From Blasia pusilla (Eukaryota; Marchantiophyta; Marchantiopsida; Blasiales), in assembly GCA_050084515.1 (NCBI GenBank), contig CM114273.1:33542001-33606000 (forward strand): a stretch of DNA of 64,000 nt. Direction: 5' to 3'. The notes under the pieces are model-generated. The model was not told where the DNA came from. It was given only the letters and a program-made list of their open reading frames with translations, and made no database searches. A program made the translations under genes and the position numbers. This document shows, piece after piece, positions 31,628 through 42,180 of this stretch (position 1 is the stretch's first letter; each line of letters starts with the position of its first letter).

Positions 31628-32941
31628 TCAGACGGTGAAGGGATGCAGAGAGGCTTTGTACCAGCGGATGCGAAAGTCTCGATTGCATGGGACTCGTTGC
31701 CAAGTTATGATCCCACGAGACGACAGGAAGCCCGTCCCTTCGACGAGGAAGTCCTGTGTGGCGGTGATGAAGGGCGAAGCGGTGATGATGGCGAAGAGGT
31801 GGCGTCCCACTGCGACGGCGGACCATACGCACACATTCTGCAGATAGCCCCACGCCTGCCCTTGAATGGCTCGCCTTCGGCCGGACTCGACACAGCACAG
31901 GTACACCGCGCGCTCGTCCATGTGGAAAACGAATCCGTTCCATTCGAAGAACGCCTCACTCTTCGCTCCCCGGGTGAAGTTGGGCGCTTCCCACCACTCC
32001 TTCCTCGCGGGGCTGTATACGAGCATTGAGTTCTCGTTCAAAGCGCACAGACCGCCTTGGCATTCCCAGCTCGGGCCCCGCGCGTCGCTGATTCTCGCGG
32101 ACTCGCGCTGGTTCCACACACGCCCGCCGTACTGGAAGATGTTCACGCCGGTGCCCTCCGATTGGAGCGTCAGAGCGCTGTGCAGGAGCCGGAGCTTCTG
32201 CATGGGGGGAATGGCGGTCCACCGATCCCTCTCGCAGTCGTACTCCTGCGAGCTCGCGACGATGAGCCCGTCGCGAGTCAATCCGCCGAAAACGAAAATC
32301 TTCTCCGCGCGCTTGTCCACTGCCACTGTCAGAAGCGCTCTCTGGTGATCCATCTTCGCACACTGTCTCCAATTCGCTTGACATCTGCCCAGGTCGATCA
32401 TGTAGACATAGCCCCTTCGTCTGATTCTGCAGCGCGAGTCCCGTCTCCCATAGCCACCGATCACGTACACCTTTCCGTGGAACGCCGCGCATCTGGATCC
32501 GTCCGTGTCCGCGACCGTGCAGCCCGGGATTGGGGGCAGGAGGTGCCACGAGTTCTCGCAGGGATCGTACACAATGAGGCGCCCGTCGTCCCATGAGTTC
32601 AGAGCGATGAGGTTCTGCGTGAGACGGGCACGCGAGCGCGCGCTCGTGACTTGCCCGGATCGATACGCGAAGAACCAGCTTCTGCTGACGAGCACGGCGA
32701 GATACGCCGCGGTCCATGGGAGGCGGGTGAGAATGCACGAGACCGTGATTTCGTCTGGGAGACCAGGAATCAGGGGCTCCAGTCTCAATCCTGCGTTTGG
32801 CTCCTCAGGCTGCCTCCTGCTGCTGGAGCTCGCCTCGTGCAGCAGAGAGCGCAGACTGGATCTCTTGGAGCTCCTTTCCACTCGACAAATTGGAACCTCC
32901 GGCGGCTCCTGCAAATTGTGACGCACCACTCGCCCGGCCAT
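31628..32941 (-). CDS. F-box/kelch-repeat protein, copy A (437 aa)
   Basis: A single-exon minus-strand gene. The frame is open a little further upstream, but the first ATG (32941, MAGRVVRHNL) matches the start of copy B, so I chose it. An F-box follows at about residues 50-92 (LIPGLPDEITVSCILTRLPW...LVSRSWFFAYRSG), then kelch-type repeats (LIVYDPCENSWHLLPPIPG, GKVYVIGGYG, KIFVFGGL, SSQEYDCERDRWTAIPPM, MLVYSPARKEWWEAP). Proteins of this class recruit a target through the kelch propeller and bind SKP1 through the F-box, acting as the substrate receptor of an SCF ubiquitin ligase. The substrate is unknown. No lesions are visible. It is one of a tandem pair with 38078-39397, same strand. Confidence 0.9.
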   Translation of the reverse strand: MAGRVVRHNLQEPPEVPICRVERSSKRSSLRSLLHEASSSSRRQPEEPNAGLRLEPLIPGLPDEITVSCILTRLPWTAAYLAVLVSRSWFFAYRSGQVTSARSRARLTQNLIALNSWDDGRLIVYDPCENSWHLLPPIPGCTVADTDGSRCAAFHGKVYVIGGYGRRDSRCRIRRRGYVYMIDLGRCQANWRQCAKMDHQRALLTVAVDKRAEKIFVFGGLTRDGLIVASSQEYDCERDRWTAIPPMQKLRLLHSALTLQSEGTGVNIFQYGGRVWNQRESARISDARGPSWECQGGLCALNENSMLVYSPARKEWWEAPNFTRGAKSEAFFEWNGFVFHMDERAVYLCCVESGRRRAIQGQAWGYLQNVCVWSAVAVGRHLFAIITASPFITATQDFLVEGTGFLSSRGIITWQRVPCNRDFRIRWYKASLHPFTV

Positions 32942-34800
32942 ATTCCGCGACTGCAAACGCAGACGCTCTCACGAGCTAGCTAGACCTGCCCGAGCAGCAC
33001 GAACAGAGACAACCGGTTCATTTACGATTCCATCGCTGCTTTGGTCACGATGCTGAAACGCGAGTCATTATAAGTTTTGAATCCGGCCTTCAAGATCCGC
33101 CATAAGATGGCGACGACATCTAAATGGACCAACACAGGTTCAGAATCCCACGAAGTTCAACAACCTATACGTGAAACCCGCTGAATGGCGAAAAGTATCC
33201 CCTTACGAGCGCTACTTCATGACATCGCGGGGCAAACCGCACTCGCGATCCGGAGCTAGGCCTCCACCCGAAACCAGTGTGTACACAGGTCCAGATGTTT
33301 GCGTTCTTGTAGTCACATCCAAATTACCCAGCCTTCTGGCTTCTTATGCAATTCTAACGAAGAATCGGAGGCTCCGCTGGCCCGGAATCGGAAAGAGTGA
33401 TTTACGGTTGACGACTCTGTCTGTCAGCGAAATGCAAAAAATCGGGGGAACACGACTAGACAGATGTGTACGCACCTCACGACAATCTGCAGAATCGTTG
33501 TACGTATGAGCGCGAGCAGTCACTCGAGTCACGTTCGCCCTGTGCAACGAACGAAACGGTCAGCCTTCTGCAGTGCAAGCGAAGCTTAGCTTGTAGGGAG
33601 GGGAAGCTTGACTTCGACAACGTAGAGTTGAGAATGCAGCCTCAGTGCGCCTAGGCTGCTCTTCGCCGGTGCAGTTTGACAGAAATACGATCTTTGGAAA
33701 CTGCACGCACTGCTGTAGCACTGGTCACCGGTTAGGAGAACAAACAGAGCAATGTCAAACGCCACGGCTTCCTGCCTCCCTCCCCGCGTGCCTGCGTGCA
33801 TCGAGCGAGCACGGGTTCAGACCAGGAAACGATTCCCAGAATTTCTAGAGCGTCTGGAAGTTCACGACACTGCGTTAGCAGGCAAAGCTAGAATCGATCT
33901 TTCAAGAGAAACAGCAAAACGGTAAGGGTTGGAAGAATCACCCACACTCGAAAGGCTCTTCGTGTCACTGACAGTTTCTTCGATTCACAATGCTCCTTTC
34001 CAAAATCCGGGGACCGTCGCTCGGAGACGAGTCGTACAAGAAGGGCGGGGACCAGAGCTCTATCCTCCCCCTCCTCGGCTACAGCCCCTGGAAAATCGTG
34101 CGCAGGAAAGCGTTTACTCCACAACTGCACAGATTTTGCAAACGCCTTTGACTGCAACACAATCATGCTCGTACACAAGTATCCGTCCGCACTCACCTCA
34201 GCAGCGAAGGTCGAAAATCGCAAGCACCTAACCTCCACAGCAGAGCAGCAGACAGGTGACTTTCTCTTCTATCCACAAGGCAGTGCTCGAATCTCTCCAC
34301 CTCCTCAGCACTAAGAGGCACCCGCTCTCTCAGAAAACATGAAAATCGTTGTTCCCGCTGTCACTCGAAACAGAAAGCCCCCTCACACTCCCCTCCCCTC
34401 CCCTCCACTAATTAACCATCGCAGAGCGCGAATCGGAAAGCAAACTTCCTCTCGCCTCCCGATCTAAACACCACCGATCCCTCGCTCTTCCCACTTTGCT
34501 CCTGCCTTCGCTGCGCCGAACTTTGAGAATCGACGCGCTCGGGAAGCCGTCGGTCGGTCGGTCGGTCGGGGGGACAGTCACTAGACGCTGCGCGGCGAGC
34601 GTGCGGTCGGTCGGTCGGTCGGAATGGATGGATAGATGGTCGCAAGTACGTATTCCCAAATTATTTTCGATTCTCATTTGTGCATGGGGTCTACGGCGAC
34701 TGACGGAGACATCCACCGCTCATTTGCTTCCGTCCAGAGAAGAGAAGTGTACGGGGCAAAGCTATTAGCTGAGAGGACAGGGAAGAAGAGGATTGACCCG
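32942..34800. promoter_or_regulatory. 5' flank of F-box/kelch copy A, duplicated
   Basis: The flank is recognisably related to the flank of copy B (39398-40800): for example CTCACGACAATCTGCAGAA at about 33477 versus CTCGTGACAATCTGCAGAA at about 39928, and a shared pyrimidine-rich stretch with CACCTCCTCAGC further out. It contains two (GGTC)n tracts (about 34551-34570 and 34606-34622) and a CCCCTCCCCTCCCCTCC stretch near 34385. It is likely promoter and 5' leader. I see no convincing upstream coding exon. Confidence 0.5.
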
Positions 34801-36920
34801 CCTCTAGATAACCAGAAAATTAGGCACTAATCAGAGCTTTACGAGCTCAAGCTATAATCAAACAAGTTTTAATGCTCTTTGTTAACCTCCCATCATCTCA
34901 ACAAAGAGAGTAATGGACAAGGGTGAGAGGGTGGTCCATCAAACTTATTTCTTAAGTCATGGACTATAGCTTCACCTCTTCTTTTATCTTGGGGTTTTCC
35001 GTAAAGTAAGTTATTAGGTTTTTCCTCACCTAATGGCTGCTCATATAACCTTCTCTCCACTTACAATGGGGAGTGATTAAACACTAAATAGTGAATTTTA
35101 TTCTTGGTTAGCCAATTTGGTCATATATGGCTCAAGATTTGGATAATCTTGGTCATGCAATTTTTTAAAATGAAGGTAACATTTCGGTTATCTTACTTCA
35201 AAAATATTTCGGTTCTCATAAACTCTATCACTCTATTAGATCATGGGCTATGCTTAGTGATTGTATTTTAATAATTCTAATTTTGGAGCCATTGGACTAA
35301 ATTAAAGCTAGCTCCTATTCTCTTACAAATCTCATTTCAAAGCTCCGTAAAAACACTACCATATAGCACAAGTGACAACTACTACACCAGTGAAGTTCAA
35401 AATACAAAAATTAATATTACCTTGATACTTAATCACAAAATATCCCCTTTAATACTCCCTTGCTAGAGTCAAGGGAGAGTGCACATTAAAAACAGGATTT
35501 TTCATCCACACTTGTCTTCGAATTTGAAATAATGTTAGGATAGGAAGGGTCATATAATCATATTGTACATCAATTGCATAATAAAATTATACATGCTTAA
35601 AGTGACAAGCTCATTTTGTGGAGTGATACATTATGTATTTATAAACTAAAAATAGATGAAAATTAGAAAAAAAAAGTCCTACTAACCTACTAGGGAGGAA
35701 TATAGATTAGCCCTCCTTAACTTGCCCTAAGCTGGGATGCAATTTAACAAGTTTCCCCGTAAAGGTATCTAATATCCTATCCCATGAGCATGATCCACTT
35801 TGCAATGAGAGACTTGTCATATGAGTAATAGATAGTACAACTCATGTCATCATGTGAATGAGAGTACGTGTTTGTGTTCCTCCCCATGCACGTCTTTTTC
35901 CCTCTCAAGTACGAGTCCGGACTCGAAGTCTTGTAAGTTTGTTTCTATTTCAAGTACGAGTCCGGACTAGGAAGTCTAAGTTTGGTTCTATTTCCAAATC
36001 ACAACGTATTTGAGCTCTATTTCCATCCGGACAATATGGGACGGAGACGGGAATATTGGATGTGAGGATCGACTATCCATGTACATGGGTTACGATGGGT
36101 ACATGGATTTTCCAGAAATGGGGAACATGTGCACGTGGGGCTTATTTAAGTACCCTATTTTTGAGAAAGGTCACCCTTAAGAAAGGAACCTTATTTCTCT
36201 CCTGCGAATAAAAGCTTTCACTCTCTTGGAGTACTTTTCCTAGGAATTGATAGCTTTTCAATATTCTGGCTTAAGTTTTTTTTTTTCCTTAGTATTAGCT
36301 AATTTTTCCCTTGAGTTTACGGGATTTAAAGTAAAGTTTTGAAAAAGTCCCATCTAGGAGTCCTTTGTTCTTCTAGAAGTGTCTTTTTTTCAAGTTTTAA
36401 ATTCAATTAAGAATGGGGGTGTTAATAATATGAATAAATTAGTTACTCTTACATACAATGAGTTAATTTGAATTATCCATCATTAGTTTAACCTACTCCA
36501 AATAGAAAAATTACGTATATCATTCCCACATTTGAATTTGGCCTAGCCCCTATTCATCTTCGGGTTCTATTTTGGGGTAACACGTTAAAAGGTTTATGAA
36601 TACCTTTTACCTTTTTCACGTAAGCGAACTCTTGTGGAATGGATGGTGTGCTTAGTGCGAAGGTACAAGCCCAAGTTCCATTCCGCTCAGTGTGGTTAGT
36701 TTTGCACGAGTCTATGGTTAGCTAACCCGAGGATGAATAGGCACAAGGGAATTAGGTAGAAGATGATTTATTGCTAAAGTAGATTAGAGGCTAAGGTAGA
36801 CAAAAAATGAGCGATTCTATCTGTCTAGTAGGCTGGTAAAATTACGGTCTATTAAGCTGAACCAAGATGAGGATAGGAGAAGCTGAATCAGTACGGTCTA
36901 ATCGAACGCTGCGTCTCGAG
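34801..36920. other. AT-rich spacer, no gene
   Basis: There is no supportable reading frame. The palindrome AGTCCGGACT occurs twice in a repeated context (TCAAGTACGAGTCCGGACT at about 35907 and 35951). An imperfect inverted repeat (TCCATGTACATGGG...ATGGGTACATGGA) lies at about 36077-36108. This AT-rich block separates the two F-box gene duplicates and has no counterpart beside copy B. Confidence 0.5.
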
Positions 36921-38077
36921 AATCCTAAGCTTGTTGTCTGTCTTCTGAATTTCTGTGTTTCTCGCAATCTTTTGAAGATATCGCTCGTGTCCCGAAAGCC
37001 AAAGCGTTCACGACAGGACTATTGATCGGTGTGCTCTTTGAGCGCACGTTCTGTGCCTTCTGTGAGCACGCGATCTGCCTTTCCTCGTTCCTTTGGAAGG
37101 TAGCCGCGGTAGCCATGACCTGAAGCATTAGATGGAAATTGTAACAAGCTTCCTGAGCGGGATTTGCAGAACTTCTTTGGCGCGCGACCTCAGCGGAGAA
37201 GACGAGCATGCCTAGCCGAACATGTCCGCTCAAAACCCACACTGGTCGATTGTCCTGTTAGCGGGGGCTCTGGAGTTAGCGTGACAGCACTAGCACTACT
37301 GGGGCGGTCGTTGAGGCTTTGCTCAAGCTAGGGAGCGGAGCTGCTCCGAATCGACAAGAATATAACAGTCTCTCCGAATCATGACGATCATAGCCATGAT
37401 CACTTGTTCAATTCTAGTAGTTCACGCTGCACAGGTACAAAATTTGATCGCCGAGAGTTTCTGAGATCACCTCGACGGCGATAAACGCCGTCAGATGAGG
37501 ACACAAAAACGGCGAAAGCTCTGCGTGAGAGAACATAGCGAGTACTCCCTGGAGAAATGAGAGAAGAGAGAAGGACTAGCACGCGACGCAGGGCTCATTC
37601 AAAACGAACAGCAGAACAAAACAAACTGCTACTGGTAGTCGCTCCGATCCAAGGCAGCGGGGAAAGTCCTGCTACAGAGTTTGAGGAAGCGAAAACTCCT
37701 CTCTACTTGCTAACCATTCCCATTATTTGCCATGAACCAGGTGTTACGGACCGTGTAACCTGGGGCCATCACTTTTCCTCGTGCTTATGGGCCCAGAAAT
37801 GGAGAGGGCCGCACACTGTTCAAACAAATATACTCAAACCGGTAATAGAGTACTACCCATGTAACAAAGCGTTGTTCGGCTGCGTCCTTCAGCCGGTTGC
37901 CTGCCTAGGTCTAGTCGGTATCAAAATTATTGGAGCTCGAGAGAGCCGACTGATCGAATTGTCGCGAACGTAAAGATGTGCTCGAATCTTGATCCAGTAC
38001 GCATAGTCTACCGATGGACTACGAGAGGATGAGTCCGTTTTCCCGACCGAGACAATGGCTATCTGCAGAGACTGACT
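36921..38077. other. Spacer with unrecognised small ORFs
   Basis: A minus-strand frame of 105 codons (36925-37242) and a plus-strand frame of 138 codons (37557-37973) are open, but neither has a recognised domain. I do not call either a gene. The last 80 bp before 38078 resemble the 3' flank of copy A (ACTACGAGA.GATG..CCGTT, then CAGACGGTGAA), which marks one end of the duplicated unit. Confidence 0.35.
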
Positions 38078-39397
38078 TCAGACGGTGAACGGATTCAGAG
38101 AAGCTTTGTACCAGCGAAGGTGAATGTCTTCGTTACACGTGACTCGTTGCCAAGTGATGAGCCGACGAGGCGACAGAAACCCCGTTCCTTTGACGAGGAA
38201 GACCTGTGTGGCAGTGATCAATGGCGAAGCATTGACGATGGCGAAGAGGTGGCGTCCCACTGCAACAGCGGACCAGACGCACACATTCTGCAGACAACCC
38301 CACGCCTGTCCTTGAATCGCTTGCCTTCTTCCGGACTTCACACAGCACAGGTACACAGCGTGATGGTCAACGTGGAAAAGCAGTCCGTTCCATTCGAAGA
38401 ACGCCTGACTCCTCGCTCCCAGAGCTATATTGGGCGCTTCCCACCACTCCTTCCTCGCGGAGCTGTATACGATCATTGAATTCTCGTTCGATGCGCTCAG
38501 ACTGTCTTCACATTCCCAGCTCTGCCCCCACACGGAGCTGCTTCTCGCGGACTCGTGTTGGTTCCACACACGCCCACCGCAGTGGAAGACGTTCACGCCG
38601 GTTCCCTCCAATTCCAGGGTCAGAGTGCTTTGCATGAGCTGGACCTTCTCCATGGGCGGAATTTCGGTCCACACATCTCTCTTACAGTCGTACTCTTGCG
38701 AACTCGTCACAATGAACCCGTCCTTATTCATTCCGCCGAACACAAAAATCCTGTCTTCGTGCTTGTCCACTGCCACTGTCAGAAGCGTTCTCTGGTGATC
38801 CATCTCCGCACAATGTCTCCAATTCGCTTGACAGCGTCCCAAATCGATCATATACACATAGCCCCCTCTTCTGATTCCGCACTGCCAGTCCTGTCCCCCG
38901 CATCCTCCGAATGGGTAGCCGCAGATCACGTACACCTTTCCGTTGAAGACAGCACATCTGGATCCGTGCGTGTCCACGCCTGTGCAGCCGGGGATTGTGG
39001 GCAGGAGGTGCCACGAATTCTCGCTGGGATTGTAGAGAATAAGGCGCCCGTCGTCCCAGCAATTCAGAGCGATGAGGTTCTGCGTGAGACGAGCGCGCTT
39101 GCGGGCATCGGAAACTTGTCCGGATAGAAATGCCACGAACCAGCTTCTGCTGACGAGCACGGCGAGATACGCAGCGGTCCACGGAAGGCGGGTGAGAATG
39201 CTCGAGACCGTGATTTCATCTGGAAGACCCGGAATCAGGGGCCCTTGTCTCCGTCCTTCGGGTTCCAACTGCAGCTGCGCTGCGTTGCTGGAGGTCGCCT
39301 CGCGCAGGAGAGCGCGCAGACTTGAGCTCCTGTATCCTCCTCCTACCTGATGAACCTCCGGCCCCCGCAAATTGTGATGCTCCACTCGCCTGGCCAT
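38078..39397 (-). CDS. F-box/kelch-repeat protein, copy B (439 aa)
   Basis: A single-exon minus-strand gene starts at a true ATG (39397, MARRVEHHNL). The F-box is at residues 53-95 (PLIPGLPDEITVSSILTRLP, LVSRSWFVAFLSGQV). Kelch-type repeats follow (LILYNPSENSWHLLPTIPG, GKVYVICGYP, RIFVFGGMNKDG, SSQEYDCKRDVWTEIPPME, MIVYSSARKEWWEAP), then a conserved C terminus ending NPFTV. It is very similar to copy A along its whole length, with a small insertion (FGGCGGQDW) in the second kelch unit. The expected role is substrate receptor of an SCF ubiquitin ligase. The frame is intact, so both copies are probably expressed or recently were. Confidence 0.9.
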   Translation of the reverse strand: MARRVEHHNLRGPEVHQVGGGYRSSSLRALLREATSSNAAQLQLEPEGRRQGPLIPGLPDEITVSSILTRLPWTAAYLAVLVSRSWFVAFLSGQVSDARKRARLTQNLIALNCWDDGRLILYNPSENSWHLLPTIPGCTGVDTHGSRCAVFNGKVYVICGYPFGGCGGQDWQCGIRRGGYVYMIDLGRCQANWRHCAEMDHQRTLLTVAVDKHEDRIFVFGGMNKDGFIVTSSQEYDCKRDVWTEIPPMEKVQLMQSTLTLELEGTGVNVFHCGGRVWNQHESARSSSVWGQSWECEDSLSASNENSMIVYSSARKEWWEAPNIALGARSQAFFEWNGLLFHVDHHAVYLCCVKSGRRQAIQGQAWGCLQNVCVWSAVAVGRHLFAIVNASPLITATQVFLVKGTGFLSPRRLITWQRVTCNEDIHLRWYKASLNPFTV

Positions 39398-41690
39398 GTT
39401 CTGCGAGCGTCTATGCAGACCCTGTTATGGGCTAGACCTGCCCAAGCATAGACACGTCAAGGACATTTAAATGCTCATTTTTAAACCAACGTTTCGAAAA
39501 CCCAAAAAGCCACAAGAAGACTGATATCCCGCTAAATTGCATAAGAGTAGACTGCTAGGAACGACACACTTCACGATTCTTTCGCAAACCGCGTTTCGAA
39601 GCCTCGAGGCGTGCTCCAACCTAAACCTCTGAAAGCGTCAATGTTCCAACATGTTTCTATCCTGGAGACCACAAGCGAACTCAGAACTGCCTGTCATTAT
39701 CTCTGGTGAGGAGTGGACCTGGCAAGTAGCTTGTGAGCGCTCCTTGCAAAAAGAGAATCAGAAGTTCAAATGAGAAATTTTCCCGAGTGCACCATAATTC
39801 TGCAGAGTGACTCAAAAGCTTTAGTCGCTTTTTAGTCACTTGGCACAATTGGAGCTTGACGACTCCATCTGTCAGTGAAACGTAAATCAGAAGCGGGTGA
39901 ACACGGCTACGCAGACGTGTACGTACCTCGTGACAATCTGCAGAAGTGTCGTACGTGTGACCTCTAACGAGAAGCTGTTCCTCGAGTCACGCGGAGCCCT
40001 CTGCAACAAACGGAAGGGATAATTTTCTGCCGTGTAATCCAAGGTCGTAGGAAATAGAAGCTTGAACGCGAGCTGTTGGCGCAGATTTCTCCACAGGTAC
40101 AAAGCGATTGCAATTCTATTTATGAAAACCGCAAAGACCAGGGATGTGAAGAGATCTTCCGCTACGGCTACCTCCATCCACCGAGCGAACGAGCGAGCGC
40201 GACTTCAGATCAGGAAAGGATGAAAGCACATTCTACAGCTTATGAACGTTCACGGAGCAGTGCTAGCAAACAGAAAAGACTTTTTAAGAGAACAACAACT
40301 CAGGGCAGGACGACTCACCCACCCCTAAAGGCTCTTCATGTCAATGTTCCGGACTTCTTCACTTCACGATGTTCCGGCCTGAAATTCGGGAACTCTTGCT
40401 GGTAGACGATTAGTACAAGTAGGGCGGGGAGCTCTCTCTGTCTGTCTCTCTCTCTCAAATGTGGGCGTGAGAGCGATTCAGTCGAGAACACAGTTGTATG
40501 TGTAATGGAACGATCGCCCCTTGGCCCTAGGCCTAAGACCGACAGAAATCCAATCATGCACACGGATTAATCTCCTTCCACAAATCCCCACTCACCTCAG
40601 CGCCAACGAACGAGTGTCGAAATTGCTGAACCTTCAGATTCCTCTTCTCTCCATAACTCTAACAGCACCCGAATCCCCACCTCCTCAGCGATGCTCTCTC
40701 GCCCTCATGCACTTTTCCACCGAAGAGCACAAGCGCTCGCTCGCTCTCACTCCATCCCTGCGCTGCGCGGAAACCCGGCGACAGCAGCCGCTCACTTCGG
40801 CGCGTAGATGCGTCCTCGCAGGCGGGCGTCCTTAGATATGCGTCCCCTCAGGCGGGCGACCGTTCTGTCTAGAGTAAAGGTACGGACGTACTCCCACACA
40901 TAGGGTCCCGACGCCGGGAAGTTCCCTACCTGTTCTTGTGGGCTGCTTCCCGGCAAACCTAACGGCTTTTTGAAACTTTCACGAAGAGCCCCTGTTGTCT
41001 CACCCGCAACCCTCTGAGTTTTCCCTCGGGATTGCAAAGTCCGCCGGCGAAGTCTACAAAGAGCCCGGGCGGTCGATGGGGGAAGCGTTTATTTCAAATT
41101 CTCACTTCTTCATGGCGTCGAAGGTGAAAGTCACATCCATGATCCATCCACCGCTCATTCCCTCCGAAGACGGAGAGGACGGGAAGGAGTCTGTACATCC
41201 ATCGCCTAACCACAATAACTACTCGCTACCCCACACTATGAAGTAATTTCTACTGGACGTGGTTAACCTCCCACCCAACAGAGTAACGGGGACAAGACCC
41301 AGTTTAGCGGGAAACCCTTTTCGGCTACGTTTCAATGGTCATTTCCCGGGATATAACCATAAACGGGTATGTCGATTTTTTACAGGCATTTTACGCTAAA
41401 AAAATCTTTTTACTTTTTAACTTTAAAAAAAATATTATTTGAAGTCCACATGATCGGACTTCAAATGTGGATAGGGGGATTTTATTTTTTTTAAACCCGA
41501 TTGTGGCCTCTCGATATTTCACTCTTTGTCTTTAGGATGGATCATTCATATTTATTGAGGTTCATCATTTTCTTTTAGGAGGAGAAGTGAGTAATCTAGT
41601 AATGTAGATTGAGTGACGGTTTTGGCAAAAATTTCTAGCAAACAGGGAAAAAAAATTTCTTTCAAAATTAAATTTTCCCTGCTTTAGAAA
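39398..41690. promoter_or_regulatory. 5' flank of F-box/kelch copy B and spacer
   Basis: 39,850-40,800 resembles the flank of copy A. Two near-identical segments, GATGCGTCCTCGCAGGCGGG and ATGCGTCCCCTCAGGCGGGC, lie at 40807 and 40838. A plus-strand frame of 83 codons (40995-41246) has no recognised domain. At 41438-41465 TTTGAAGTCC pairs with GGACTTCAAA. At 41622-41698 a longer imperfect foldback (CAAAAATTTCTAGCAAACAG with CTGCTTTAGAAATTTTG) ends the block. Confidence 0.4.
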
Positions 41691-41699
41691 TTTTGAAAT

Positions 41700-42180
41700 G
41701 TTTGCAAATAAGAATAGGCCTCAAGCGATAAATCAGAGGGCGCAACGCGAAGCAATTTTTCCGCGACGCGGGCCCGACCACCAAAAAAATGGGCGCCGGG
41801 CCGGGAAAGGGTGGATTGCTTGGTGTGCGCAGGCCCAGATGCGGGCCGCGAGCAACGCGGGGTCATGGAGCCCGCACCTGGGCCCGCACGGACATGTCCA
41901 TCCTTGGGACAAACATATGTCCGCAAACAGTGTCCGCGTGCAACCTTGCCTGAGCCAAGCCCGCCCTGCAGGCCTAGTTGTGGGCCTGCCACGAGCCATG
42001 CAACAGGTGCGGGCTCGCTCTATCAGCCTGGGTCTGCGCGGCAGACTTTGGGTGGGCTCGGGTGCAGACTCCAGGTGCCCGGGCCCGCACGAACATGTCC
42101 ATCCATAGAATAGACATGAGTCCGCGGACACGGACTTTGTGCGTGTACAACCCTGGTACACATGCTCCACCTACTCTATC
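41700..42180. repeat. GC-rich island with a roughly 200-bp direct repeat
   Basis: The GC-rich segment sits inside AT-rich DNA. GGGCCCGCACGGACATGTCC, followed by an ATCC..GGGACAAACATATGTCCGC stretch (41878-41930), is repeated with changes at 42078-42130 (GGGCCCGCACGAACATGTCC...AGACATGAGTCCGCGG). Each copy is followed by a GTGCAACC..TG or GTACAACCCTGG part. Open frames on both strands are composition artefacts. Confidence 0.6.

Noticed and set aside
32942-32956. Longer start for F-box/kelch gene A (five extra codons)
   Set aside because: The extra start is TTG; the ATG at 32941 aligns with the ATG of copy B.
31643-32983. Long plus-strand and alternative minus-strand frames opposite the F-box/kelch gene A (also 38120-39350 opposite gene B)
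   Set aside because: They are shadows of a strongly coding minus-strand gene in GC-rich sequence; none shows a domain.
37557-37973. 138-codon plus-strand ORF as a gene
   Set aside because: No recognisable domain, no comparable frame near gene copy A, and mixed composition. Kept only as a note in the spacer entry.
41698-42170. Proline/arginine-rich ORFs of 100-145 codons on both strands
   Set aside because: Frames are open on both strands because of GC-rich direct repeats; no domain and no conservation of codon structure between the two repeat units.
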